This document shows, one piece after another, positions 8,002-15,148 of a stretch of 64,000 bases of DNA. A program made the translations under genes and the position numbers. Location: positions 6,864,501-6,928,500 of the forward strand of contig NZ_CP100604.1 of NCBI RefSeq assembly GCF_031202265.1, written 5' to 3'. The stretch is from Bradyrhizobium sp. Ash2021 (GTDB taxonomy: Bacteria; Pseudomonadota; Alphaproteobacteria; Rhizobiales; Xanthobacteraceae). Every line of letters begins with the position of its first letter. The first letter of the stretch is position 1. The notes beneath the pieces are model-generated. The model was not told the DNA's origin. It worked only from the letters and a program-made list of their open reading frames with translations, and ran no database searches.

Positions 8002-9411
8002 TCAACGCTCCATCGTCCGCACATCGGCAATGGCACCGGCGATTGCGGCGGCCGCGGCCATCGCCGGGCTCGCCAGATGGGTCCGGGCCCGGGGTCCCTG
8101 ACGACCGACAAAGTTGCGATTGGAAGTGGAGACCGAGCGCAGCCCGGGCGCAACGGTTTCGCCATTGGCGGCCAGACACATCGAGCATCCGGGCTCGCGC
8201 CATTCGAAGCCGGCATCGGTGAACAGCTTGTCGAGCCCTTCGGCGACCGCATCGCGCTTGACCGTCTCCGAGCCAGGCACGATCCAGGCCCGCACGCCCG
8301 CGGCAACCTTGCGGCCACGCGCGACTTCAGCTGCGGCGCGGAGATCGCTTAGGCGGCTATTGGTGCAGGAGCCGATGAAGACCCAGTCCACCGGTGTACC
8401 GGCGATGGCGGCACCCGGCTTCAAGCCCATATAATCCAGCGCGGTCTCGACCGCAGCGCGACGCGCAGGATCGTCAATTCCCTCGGGATCAGGAATGCGG
8501 CCATCGACCCCGATGACATGTTCCGGGCTAATGCCCCAGGTCACTTGCGGGACGATCTTCGTGACATCGATCACGACTTCCTTGTCGAAACCGGCGTCGG
8601 GGTCGCTCGGGAGCTCGCGCCACGCCTTGACGGCCCGCCCCCACATCTCGCCTTGGGGCGCATAGAGGCGCCCGCGCAGATACTCAAAGGTCTTCTCGTC
8701 CGGTGCCACCATGCCCATCTTGGCACCAAGTTCGATCGACAAATTGCAGATGGTAAGCCGCCCTTCGACCGGCATTTCGCACATGGCATTCCCGGCATAT
8801 TCGACGGCATATCCGGTGCCGCCCGCAGCGCCGACCTGGCCGATCAGCGCGAGGATCAGATCCTTGGCCGTGACGCCGAGCGACAGCTTGCCTTCGAACC
8901 TCACGCGCATGGTTTTTGGGCGGCGCTGGATCAGTGCCTGAGTGGCCAGCACATGCGTCAACTCGCTTGAGCCGATGCCGAAGGCCAGCGCTCCCAGGCC
9001 GCCATGGGTGCAGGTATGACTGTCGCCGCACACGATCAGGCAACCCGGCAGGCTCAGACCAAGTTCAGGCCCGATGACATGAACGATCCCCTGCCCGGGC
9101 TCGTCGATATCGAACATCTGGATGCCGCTGGCAGACGTTTCCACCCGCAAGGCTGCCAGCAATTCCTGCCCGATCTTGATCGTACCCGCGCGTCCGCGCG
9201 CCGTCGAAATCGCATGATCCGGCGTTGCGAACGTTAGTTCCGCATTGTGAACGGAAAGGCCGCGACTTTTGAGATCAAGGAGCCCCCGCGACCCGCCCAG
9301 GTCGTGCAGCAGATGACGGTCAACATGGAGAAGATCAGTATCATCGCCAAGTCGCGCGATGACATGCTGATCCCATATCTTGGCCAACATGGTACGGCCG
9401 GAGCTTGCCAA
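8002..9411 (-). CDS. leuC: 3-isopropylmalate dehydratase large subunit paralogue
   Basis: The product of about 469 residues is an aconitase-superfamily large subunit. It has KIWDQHVI at the N-terminus, CGDSHTCTHGGLGALAFGIG (about residues 135-154) and the iron-sulfur cysteines in FIGSCTNSRLSDL and EPGCSMCLAAN. I place the start at a TTG (9411): AAAGGGAGG lies 6 bases upstream, and the resulting N-terminus ending in GRTMLAKIW has normal family length. An ATG at 9390 is the alternative but lacks a ribosome site. It is the first gene of the operon that continues through leuD, leuB, the importer, the monooxygenase pair and TetR. Confidence 0.88.
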   Translation of the reverse strand: MASSGRTMLAKIWDQHVIARLGDDTDLLHVDRHLLHDLGGSRGLLDLKSRGLSVHNAELTFATPDHAISTARGRAGTIKIGQELLAALRVETSASGIQMFDIDEPGQGIVHVIGPELGLSLPGCLIVCGDSHTCTHGGLGALAFGIGSSELTHVLATQALIQRRPKTMRVRFEGKLSLGVTAKDLILALIGQVGAAGGTGYAVEYAGNAMCEMPVEGRLTICNLSIELGAKMGMVAPDEKTFEYLRGRLYAPQGEMWGRAVKAWRELPSDPDAGFDKEVVIDVTKIVPQVTWGISPEHVIGVDGRIPDPEGIDDPARRAAVETALDYMGLKPGAAIAGTPVDWVFIGSCTNSRLSDLRAAAEVARGRKVAAGVRAWIVPGSETVKRDAVAEGLDKLFTDAGFEWREPGCSMCLAANGETVAPGLRSVSTSNRNFVGRQGPRARTHLASPAMAAAAAIAGAIADVRTMER

Positions 9412-9838
9412 GGCACGCCTCCCTTTGTTTTGACCCGGCAACCTTGGCCGCCCGGTCGCCGTTTTGTACGGCTTGTTGTTCAGGCATCAGCCCGCGCGCA
9501 TCAAAGCATAATCGCCCGTACCTCGGCTAGGGTCGAAGGTGAAAGAGGCTGCTTGACCGGGCACGGACGCCGGCAGCCCTTGCCCCCGCCATGGACCCTG
9601 ACCCGCCTCTGGCCGACACAATCCGATACCGGCTCCGCGCCGATGGCCGGATATGCCGGAACAGCATGAAACAGCTGTTCATGGCGCTGGTAACGCCATC
9701 GGCCATGCCGGTCCCCATAAACGAAAAAACGCCCGGCGGCCGTCAGGCCACCGGGCGAATTAAGGGATATCGGAGCACGCGGAACTTCCGTGCCTGATCC
9801 AGGAGTTCGTAGCTAGCGTGCTTGCTTCTGTTCAGCCC
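9412..9838. other. Intergenic region upstream of the leuCDB operon
   Basis: This 427-bp stretch carries the leuC ribosome site at its left edge and the terminator of the acetyltransferase gene at 9724-9757. Short open frames on both strands cross the hairpin and show no recognisable protein pattern, so I call no gene here. The promoter of the leuC operon should lie between about 9430 and 9700; I could not pick convincing -35/-10 boxes. Confidence 0.5.
9724..9757 (-). terminator. Rho-independent terminator of the acetyltransferase gene
   Basis: On the minus strand a GC-rich stem (CGCCCGG pairing with CCGGGCG, extended by a GGCC/GGCC inner stem around a short loop) is followed directly by six T. 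It lies about 80 bp past the stop of the gene at 9839-10267. Confidence 0.85.
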
Positions 9839-10267
9839 TCACCGGATAGCTTTGCGCCAATACAGCGTGTTCGGCCACGCCCAGGGATTTCGCGGCCGAT
9901 ATAGAAGATAGCCGGCGCGGATAAAGTTGTTGGCCGATGCCAGATTATCGGTCGTGTCGGAGACGACCGAGCTCCATCCATTCAATCGCCCACGCGCTTC
10001 CACGGCGCGCATCAAGCGCAATTGAAGCCGGTTTCCAGAATGCCTTTTCAATACGCCGACGCGGCAGAAATAGCCGGCATTACAAACGTGGGTCGAGGGA
10101 ATGATACCCGCAAAGGCGACCGGCCCAGTCTCGTGAAGGGCGAGCCACCAATGCCCGTGATCGAATTCGGGAACGGGCGCGCCGTCAAAGAATGTCAACC
10201 GATGAAGTTCGGCTAGCGTCTCTGAAATGTCGTCGTCCTGCCCGTCGACCTCGCGAATCCGGTACAT
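9839..10267 (-). CDS. GNAT family N-acetyltransferase
   Basis: The 142-residue product begins MYRIREVDGQDDDISE and shows the GNAT core: a beta strand VAFAGIIPSTH, then CRVGVLKRHSGNRLQLRLMR, where VGVLKRHSGNRLQ occupies the place of the acetyl-CoA pyrophosphate loop (R/Q-x-x-G-x-G/A), and a final SANNFIRAGYLLYRP. The loop reads R-H-S-G-N-R, a tolerable variant. The open frame extends 51 codons upstream, but the ATG at 10267 matches the family start. The target is unknown. It lies beside a second, truncated acetyltransferase gene on the other strand. Confidence 0.72.
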   Translation of the reverse strand: MYRIREVDGQDDDISETLAELHRLTFFDGAPVPEFDHGHWWLALHETGPVAFAGIIPSTHVCNAGYFCRVGVLKRHSGNRLQLRLMRAVEARGRLNGWSSVVSDTTDNLASANNFIRAGYLLYRPRNPWAWPNTLYWRKAIR

Positions 10268-10330
10268 CGGTGACGCCCTAAACCTGAAATTTGTGTTGCC
10301 GGCCGATGGCGTTTGGTACACGATTTGCCG

Positions 10331-10504
10331 ATGAACGTTCGCGATGCCACCCCGGAAGATGGTCTCGCTGCCTGCGAAGTCATGAGGCGGTCGATCGCGG
10401 AGCTGTGCGTCGCCGACCACAGGAATGACCCGGTAATTCTTGGAAGGTGGCTGAGTAACAAAACGCCGGAGATGTTCCGATCATCGATCAGGCCGGCTAC
10501 CTGA
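10331..10504 (+). pseudogene. Truncated GNAT acetyltransferase, N-terminal fragment
   Basis: The 57 codons MNVRDATPEDGLAACEVMRR... read like the N-terminal third of a GNAT acetyltransferase: first strand, alpha-1 with SIAELCVADH, then ILGRWLSNKTPEMF. The frame then stops with no acetyl-CoA-binding core downstream. The break falls at the edge of the prophage remnant, whose last gene ends at 10497, so integration or excision may have removed the rest. The fragment lies divergent from the complete acetyltransferase at 9839-10267. It could instead be a small protein in its own right, but its likeness to a domain start makes decay more likely. Confidence 0.6.
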
Positions 10505-10676
10505 GGCACCGCCTCGCTTTCTCGATTTCCTTCTCTGAAATGCCCTTGGCGCGCGCCCATGCTTCAACGGCTGCTTCGCCGTATTGGGCCACCGCCTTCC
10601 TGACAGCCCAGCAAGGGATGGCGTGCGCGGGGCATGACGCCAACAGCGCTACGACCAACACAACGACACGGATCAT
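10497..10676 (-). CDS. Small exported protein, prophage remnant
   Basis: The 59-residue product is MIRVVVLVVALLASCPAHA (signal peptide, AHA cleavage site) followed by a mature part of about 40 residues with two cysteines (IPCWAVRK... and ...KARRCLR), which could form one disulfide. The ATG overlaps the stop of the preceding holin-like frame (ATGA). This coupling and the intact signal peptide support a real gene. I do not recognise the family; phage lysis accessory proteins and inhibitors often look like this. Confidence 0.6.
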   Translation of the reverse strand: MIRVVVLVVALLASCPAHAIPCWAVRKAVAQYGEAAVEAWARAKGISEKEIEKARRCLR

Positions 10677-11085
10677 TTACCGAGAGTCGCCTTGACGCCA
10701 AGCCAGACCGCGCCGACGAAGCCCGTGACGATCACGGTAATAACCGCCTTGAAAGTGTAGCTCTGCATGCCGCGAAAGATAATGACGCCGTCCCCCTTGT
10801 TTCGATCTTGTCGCTGAACGGCTTGAAACCATTCGCGATCCCGAGCGAGGCGATCTTGCTTTCGATCAGGCATTTTGAAGATTGCGCCAGCGTCCGCTGC
10901 GCCTCGCGGATGCAGACCGCGAGAGTACCGCGTTCGGCTTGGCAAGTTTCCACCAGAAGCTCTCCGAAGAAATGGGATTTTCCGGAACCTCGACCGCCGT
11001 GCGCAGCCTTGTATCGCGCGGGCTTGAGCAGCGGCTCGAAAACTTTAGCGGTCTGGATTTTCAGGATGGACAATGACACGCTCAA
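10673..11085 (-). pseudogene. Phage terminase large subunit fragment, frameshifted and fused to a membrane peptide
   Basis: The first frame (from about 11085, TTG or GTG start) reads ILKIQTAKVFEPLLKPARYKA then a Walker A motif HGGRGSGKSHFF, as in Terminase_3/6 large subunits, and runs to FSDKIE. There a run of five G shifts the frame, and the terminase wording resumes in the next frame as GDGVIIFRGMQSYT. After T the sequence jumps to FKAVITVIVTGFVGAVWLGV, a single membrane helix typical of a small holin-like phage protein, ending at 10673. So about 80% of the ATPase/nuclease is gone. The 31-codon frame MQSYTFKAV...LGK (start 10768) could still be translated. Confidence 0.75.
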
Positions 11086-11293
11086 TTCGATGGATCAGTT
11101 CAAGCGCGCCGTCGTCACCGCTTTCCAGCGGTTGCGTCGCCTTGCCCCAGCCTCGGTCCAGAATGGCATTGGCCGCCGTAACGCGCGCGGCCGCGGTCGC
11201 ATCCTTGCTGCGCATGATCCGGACCAGCACGTTGATTGCCGTCCTGGTGTGGCTACGCGCCAGCGAGCGAATTTCAGTGATGGTTTTCGCCAT
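11045..11293 (-). CDS. Phage-type small protein upstream of terminase (TerS-like)
   Basis: The 82-residue helical product MAKTITEIRSLARSHT...AANAILDRGWGKATQPLE resembles the short helix-turn-helix proteins that precede terminase large subunits in alphaproteobacterial prophages and may act as small terminase subunits. It overlaps the terminase fragment. It appears intact, but the machinery it would serve is not. Confidence 0.6.
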   Translation of the reverse strand: MAKTITEIRSLARSHTRTAINVLVRIMRSKDATAAARVTAANAILDRGWGKATQPLESGDDGALELIHRIERVIVHPENPDR

Positions 11294-11461
11294 TTACTTC
11301 TCGTGCCAGTCCGGCTGGATATATTCGCACGGCGCCGTATCGTCCGCGCGATCCATGGTGGGATCGTCAGGCAGGGCCGAGCGAAACACGATGGTCGGAA
11401 AATCGGTCTGCTCGCGCCCATGCTTGGGGCGCGGGATGAACTGGATGATCTCCGCCGTCAT
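11294..11461 (-). CDS. Conserved small prophage protein
   Basis: The 55-residue product MTAEIIQFIPRPKHGREQTDFP... contains no domain I can name; I remember similar MTAEIIQF proteins from Bradyrhizobium prophages. The ATG at 11461 overlaps the stop of the upstream peptide gene by 4 bp, so I prefer it to the ATG at 11476. Its stop directly abuts the start of the next gene (11293). Confidence 0.55.
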   Translation of the reverse strand: MTAEIIQFIPRPKHGREQTDFPTIVFRSALPDDPTMDRADDTAPCEYIQPDWHEK

Positions 11462-11529
11462 GCGAGTGCCTCCCATGACGCGATGGCGATCAGGCCGGCC
11501 AACGCGAGCGATATCAGATATGCGGTCAT
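11458..11529 (-). CDS. 23-residue single-helix membrane peptide
   Basis: Reading from the ATG at 11529 gives MTAYLISLALAGLIAIASWE plus ALA and stop: essentially one membrane-spanning helix. The ATGA overlap with the following gene indicates translational coupling. It is the first recognisable gene of the prophage remnant. Function is unknown. Confidence 0.45.
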   Translation of the reverse strand: MTAYLISLALAGLIAIASWEALA

Positions 11530-11782
11530 CGGATTCCCCTCTGAATTAATGTGCGGCAGACCGCTCGCGTGCGATCGTTTGGGGCGCGAACCTTATCCCT
11601 GCGGGGCCGCGTGCGGACGTGAACTCCAGGTCCACGCCGCGCACCGGCACGTTCGCGCGTGCCGGCTAATCGGTGTTCAAGTGGAAGGCTCGGACGACGG
11701 CGCGCAGACGACGCTCAGGCGACGGGCATGGGAGATGTGGCGTCGTGACGTGCGGCCGCCGTCCGATTCGAAAATTCCAATG

Positions 11783-11871
11783 AAAAAGCCCGCGGCGGAT
11801 TTCTCCGCGCGGGCTTCAGATGTTTTGCGATGATGACGGTATGCCCGTGATTTGCCCGACGTGTCAAATCT
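11783..11871. repeat. Composite hairpin repeat, copy A
   Basis: A run of A leads into an inverted repeat (AGCCCGCG at 11787-11794 with CGCGGGCT at 11808-11815), followed 11 bp later by a tail reading GATGATGACGGTATGCCCGT then GATTTGCCCGACGTGTCAA. Read on the minus strand the hairpin plus T-run looks like a rho-independent terminator. Copies B and C share the tail. Confidence 0.75.
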
Positions 11872-11958
11872 TTTTCGAAGGCGTCAACAAACTACGGAAA
11901 ATGCGACGAAACAGGTTCGATAATTTGAAACTGTCTCTTCCGATAGGACCCCGACAAA

Positions 11959-12046
11959 TAAAAAGCCCGCTGCCGATCTCTCGGCCCGGGCTGTATGATA
12001 TCGGCGATCATGTCGGTGTGCCCCTGATTTGCCCGACAAGTCAAGT
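11959..12046. repeat. Composite hairpin repeat, copy B
   Basis: It has the same architecture as copy A: A-run, inverted repeat with AGCCC at 11964 pairing with GGGCT ending at 11992, then 11 bp, then GATCATGTCGGTGTGCCCCT and GATTTGCCCGACAAGTCAAG. Hairpin sequences differ from copy A while the pairing is kept, so the structure rather than the sequence seems conserved. Confidence 0.72.
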
Positions 12047-12141
12047 GGACATTTCCGGTTCGTCGCGCGGACATCGAAACAAGAATTGTTGGTCGCTTGG
12101 CAGCGGAGCCATCGGCCCGTCGGATCGCAAGGAGGCCGTTG

Positions 12142-12327
12142 ATGTATTTCGCTGCTGTCGTGCTCGCGGTTTTATCAGGTCTGTTCTATGCCGCCAGCCA
12201 TCACGAGATCGGCTCATTCGGTATCACGATGTGCCAATATGGCAGCCCGTTTTGCGACAATCCTCTTCTCGTGTTCGTTGGCGCCTGTCTTGCCGCGCTT
12301 TGGGGCGCATTCGTCAGCGTGCGCTGA
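12142..12327 (+). CDS. Small two-helix membrane protein
   Basis: The 61-residue product starts MYFAAVVLAVLSGLFYAAS (helix 1), has a short loop with two cysteines (MCQYGSPFCDNP) and ends LLVFVGACLAALWGAFVSVR (helix 2). AAGGAGG lies 6 bp before the ATG at 12142, so this start is much better than the upstream in-frame ATG at 12097. I remember similar proteins of unknown function in Bradyrhizobium. The paired loop cysteines could form a periplasmic disulfide or bind a metal. Confidence 0.7.
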   Translation: MYFAAVVLAVLSGLFYAASHHEIGSFGITMCQYGSPFCDNPLLVFVGACLAALWGAFVSVR

Positions 12328-12352
12328 AGCGCTCCCGAGCCCCGAAACTTTC

Positions 12353-12395
12353 GCGATGATGGCGTTATGCCCGTGATTTGCCCGACGTGTCAAAC
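12353..12395. repeat. Tail of the composite repeat, copy C (no hairpin)
   Basis: GCGATGATGGCGTTATGCCC then GTGATTTGCCCGACGTGTCA matches the tails of copies A and B almost base for base, but the hairpin in front is missing or replaced. Confidence 0.7.
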
Positions 12396-12457
12396 GCCGG
12401 CGTACGGATTCCCCCGCAGCTTGGCTTTGAAGGATTTCTTTCGAATAATTCCGCTCC

Positions 12458-12682
12458 ATGTTGGCGGAGCGCGCAATCGATACCGCGACCGACGTATCGC
12501 GAACGATCACCGAAATGTCTGCTGGGCCTCAGGCTGCGGTCGATCGTCCGAGTGAAACGATCGTAACGGCGCGGCGACCGGGAAAACCGCTTGCCACCAT
12601 AAGCGCGATCACGCGGGAAGCGCCGCTGGCGAGCCTGTTCGTCGCCTTTCTGTTCGGCGTCGCGGTAGCGCGCCGGCGCTAA
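12458..12682 (+). CDS. Small C-tail-anchored protein, function unknown
   Basis: The 74-residue product MLAERAIDTATDVSRTITEM... has a soluble N-terminal part rich in alanine and threonine and a C-terminal membrane helix LASLFVAFLFGVAVARRR with a basic end. This layout recalls the ElaB/YqjD/DUF883 group of tail-anchored inner-membrane proteins, but the helical coiled region is shorter. The ribosome site is poor. It converges on the phasin gene, with 12 bp between the stops. Confidence 0.5.
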   Translation: MLAERAIDTATDVSRTITEMSAGPQAAVDRPSETIVTARRPGKPLATISAITREAPLASLFVAFLFGVAVARRR

Positions 12683-12694
12683 CGATCGCGTTCG

Positions 12695-13048
12695 TCAGAA
12701 CTTGCCCTTTGTTGCGTCCTTGGCGGCCGACATGACGTCGCCCGTGATCTGTCGCATATGTTCGCCGGCGTTGGTGAACTGGCTGCGCAAAAATTCCGAC
12801 TGGATCCGCATTGCTTCCTGCAGGTCCGTCGCGTGGACCAGCTTTCGAGCATGCTCGAACGCTGCCTTCATATTCTGTTCGGTGAACGAGAGCGCCTGCC
12901 TGGAAATCTCGGTTCCCGGGCCCGGCATCGACGTCATCGATTTGCCGGCGGCGTCGAAAAACATGCCAAACGCCTTTTCCGCCTGATCAATGGTCTTTTC
13001 GGCCAGATCGCGCAGTTCCGCCGGAACTTCAATTTTCGGTTCAATCAT
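12695..13048 (-). CDS. Phasin family protein
   Basis: The 117-residue helical product MIEPKIEVPAELRDLAEKTI... has the phasin core (DQAEKAFGMFFDAAGKSM, SFTEQNMKAAFEHARKLV, MRIQSEFLRSQF). Phasins coat polyhydroxyalkanoate granules. The start at 13048 follows GGAGAAAG; an upstream extension of the open frame has no ribosome site. No PHA synthase or depolymerase lies nearby. Confidence 0.85.
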   Translation of the reverse strand: MIEPKIEVPAELRDLAEKTIDQAEKAFGMFFDAAGKSMTSMPGPGTEISRQALSFTEQNMKAAFEHARKLVHATDLQEAMRIQSEFLRSQFTNAGEHMRQITGDVMSAAKDATKGKF

Positions 13049-13307
13049 GATCGCTTTCTCCAATGTCGTGCCGGACGTTAGCATACATCCGGACGGCGTC
13101 TGTGCAGTATTGGCCGATGCGACCGGTCCGGGGAAGCCTCCGGCCGGCCTCCGTCGACCCCTCACAAGGGAATTATTTCCTTGGCATTGCCATACTCATA
13201 CGGAAGCCGCGCCCGATTCCAATGATGTCAGCAATATGGCATACTGATTCGCGGCTTGGGCCGATAGTCTGTGGCGTTGCGTCTCTTTTGGAGACATTGG
13301 GGATACG

Positions 13308-13493
13308 ATGCTGCAAACATTCCGGCCGACACCGACATGCACGCGCTTTCAAACCAGTATAGAAATGCCCTGCATGAAATGCGGCGCGCAGATGAGACTG
13401 GCCCTGATCGAGCCGCGCGATCAAAGCTATGATGTGCTGACCTACCGATGCACTCCCTGCAATTCCGGTGAGAGCTTCCTGAAGGCACGCTAG
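13308..13493 (+). CDS. Small zinc-ribbon-like protein
   Basis: The 61-residue product has two CxxC knuckles 24 residues apart (PCMKCGAQ at about residues 21-28 and RCTPCNSG at about 47-54), the spacing of a small zinc ribbon. An internal ATG at 13365 would give a 42-residue version starting directly at MPCMKCG. The first 19 residues look unstructured. Function is unknown. It is single, with no partner genes. Confidence 0.55.
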   Translation: MLQTFRPTPTCTRFQTSIEMPCMKCGAQMRLALIEPRDQSYDVLTYRCTPCNSGESFLKAR

Positions 13494-13522
13494 ATCGGAT
13501 TTTCCGATCACCGACGCCGATA

Positions 13523-13726
13523 TTATCCGTTCAGTACGGCCGTTCCCGCCTGCGTCAGCACAGGCCCCTCATCGCGCAGCTCAATCAGACCGAGGTCGGT
13601 CAGAACGCGCAAATCCTCGATGCTGACAGGCGACATTTTCAGCCGGCGGGCCTGAATGTCGCGCAGTGTCCAGCGAAGATCGATAGCTCTTTCGAGGCTT
13701 AATTCAGTGAAGGGATTGTCCACCAT
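13523..13726 (-). CDS. Conserved small protein, winged-helix-like
   Basis: The 67-residue product MVDNPFTELSLERAIDLRWT... ends DLRVLTDLGLIELRDEGPVL with TQAGTAVLNG, the pattern of a winged-helix half (recognition-type helix followed by a two-strand wing). It is too short for a standard regulator. It lies tail-to-tail with the zinc-ribbon gene, 29 bp apart. Confidence 0.5.
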   Translation of the reverse strand: MVDNPFTELSLERAIDLRWTLRDIQARRLKMSPVSIEDLRVLTDLGLIELRDEGPVLTQAGTAVLNG

Positions 13727-13918
13727 TCGCTTCGACTAGTGGGGCATTTCGCTCAGATTTTGTCTTCGCGGCGGCGGAATTTTGCAAGCGCCGGATCATG
13801 CGAAGTTGTCACCGGGTTCCTTCAAACCGATACCAGGGACTGCAGCGAAGACCGGACATCGGCGGCTTCAATGCATGAGGCCGTCCGACCAAGCCGGTTG
13901 GCTCTGAAGTCGCCGTCC

Positions 13919-15052
13919 TCAATAGCGATACGGTTCGATATCGAGCAGCGGGAAGGCACTGAAGACGCTCGGCAGGTTGGTCGGGGTCGCCGCGTGCAGA
14001 TAGGACTTGTTAAGTTCGGCAAAGCTGGTGACTCCCAGCAGTCCCAGGCACCGGAGCACTTCATCCTCGAGCAATTCCAGCATTCGCACGATGCCGGCTT
14101 CGCCCGCCGCGGCAAGCGCCCAGCATTGCAGTCGGCCGATGCCGACCAGATCCGCGCCGGATGCGATCGCTTTCACGATGTCGGTGCCGCGGCAGACCGA
14201 GCCGTCGACCATGATCTTGGCGCGGCCTGCGACTGCCCGAACGATCTCAGGCAGCACATGCATCGAGCCGCGGCCGTGGTCGAGCTGACGTCCGCCGTGG
14301 TTCGACACATAGATCCAGTCCACCCCATGGTCGAGCGCGATGGCCGCGTCCTCTGCGGTGGCGATCCCCTTGAGCACCAGCGGGATCTTATACTTGTCCT
14401 TGATCAGTTTCACGGTGCGCCACTCCAGCCCCTTCTGGAAGTCGCCGCCGGTGGCGCGAATGCGGCTTTCGCGGACGTACCGCTTGGCGATGTCGCGCTC
14501 CCGCCGGCTGTAATGGGCGGTGTCGACGGTCAGACAGAACGCCGTATAGCCGTTGGCGATGGAGCGGCTGACCACGTCTTCGACGAAGGCATCATCGCCG
14601 CGGACATAGAGCTGATAGATGCGCAACGCATCGGGCGCGGCATTTGCGGTATCCTCAAGCCCCGGCTCGGACACCGAACTCAGCATATGCGCGGCGCCGA
14701 ACCTGCCGGCTCCGCGCGCGACGGCCGCGCCGGCGCCGGGATCGAAAATCTCAAGCGCGCCAACCGGTGCGATCATCACCGGCAAGCGCAATTTGCGGCC
14801 GAACAGGTTCGCCGACGCGTCGACCTGGGCAACATTGCGCAGCACGCGCGGCCGGAACGCAATTTCGTCGAGCGCCATGCGGTTGCGGCGCATGGTGGTC
14901 TCGGTCTCCGAGGCGCCGACGATGTAATCCCATGCGTTCTGGTTCAGCCGGGCACGGGCTTTCCGCACGAATTCGTGGAGATTCTGGAATTCTTCGCCGC
15001 TGGCGCCGAGTTCGATGTTTCTCGCGGGCCGGATGGGGGTCCCGTCATTCAT
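13919..15052 (-). CDS. FMN-dependent alpha-hydroxy-acid oxidase/dehydrogenase
   Basis: The 377-residue product belongs to the lactate/glycolate/mandelate oxidase family. Signature elements are an N-terminal AWDYIVGASETETTMRRN, PVMIAPVG, the FMN-loop region YQLYVRGDD, LVLKGIATAEDA (FMN lysine), the catalytic histidine in SNHGGRQLDHGRG (about residue 256) and MVDGSVCRGTDIVKA. It oxidises an L-2-hydroxy acid to the keto acid. The start at 15052 follows GGGAGAGAAGCACC; the upstream ATG at 15079 has none. It is not obviously linked to its neighbours. Confidence 0.88.
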   Translation of the reverse strand: MNDGTPIRPARNIELGASGEEFQNLHEFVRKARARLNQNAWDYIVGASETETTMRRNRMALDEIAFRPRVLRNVAQVDASANLFGRKLRLPVMIAPVGALEIFDPGAGAAVARGAGRFGAAHMLSSVSEPGLEDTANAAPDALRIYQLYVRGDDAFVEDVVSRSIANGYTAFCLTVDTAHYSRRERDIAKRYVRESRIRATGGDFQKGLEWRTVKLIKDKYKIPLVLKGIATAEDAAIALDHGVDWIYVSNHGGRQLDHGRGSMHVLPEIVRAVAGRAKIMVDGSVCRGTDIVKAIASGADLVGIGRLQCWALAAAGEAGIVRMLELLEDEVLRCLGLLGVTSFAELNKSYLHAATPTNLPSVFSAFPLLDIEPYRY

Positions 15053-15148
15053 GGTGCTTCTCTCCCGTTTTGGCGGCACATTAGCCGCAGATAAACGGGA
15101 AAAGCTACCGCCTTGAACGGGTGAATCCGGCGCAGAAACGGAGGGCTG

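Larger units (their letters stand above)
10497..11529 (-). mobile_element. Decayed prophage remnant
   Basis: Five or six very short, tightly packed or overlapping minus-strand genes follow phage order: tiny membrane peptide, MTAEIIQF-type protein, terminase-associated small protein, terminase large-subunit fragment, holin-like tail, small exported protein. The terminase is frameshifted and internally deleted, and no capsid, portal or integrase genes remain. No flanking direct repeats were identified by eye. A truncated acetyltransferase gene adjoins its left edge. Confidence 0.65.
11530..12141. other. Gene-poor stretch holding hairpin repeats
   Basis: No convincing gene lies between the prophage remnant and the small membrane protein at 12142. 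The right half holds two copies of a composite repeat (hairpin plus conserved tail; listed separately). The left half (11530-11780) has open frames only as GC-rich shadows. Confidence 0.5.

Noticed and set aside
10634..11833. A 399-codon plus-strand frame over the prophage remnant.
   Set aside because: It is antisense to recognisable phage genes and ends in a repeat; amino-acid composition is that of a shadow frame.
13150..13190. AAGGGAATTATTTCCTT inverted repeat as a terminator.
   Set aside because: There is no T-run on either side and no gene end within 100 bp; the stem is AT-rich and short.
13739..15094. A 451-codon plus-strand frame.
   Set aside because: It is antisense to the FMN hydroxyacid oxidase; no domain wording in its translation.
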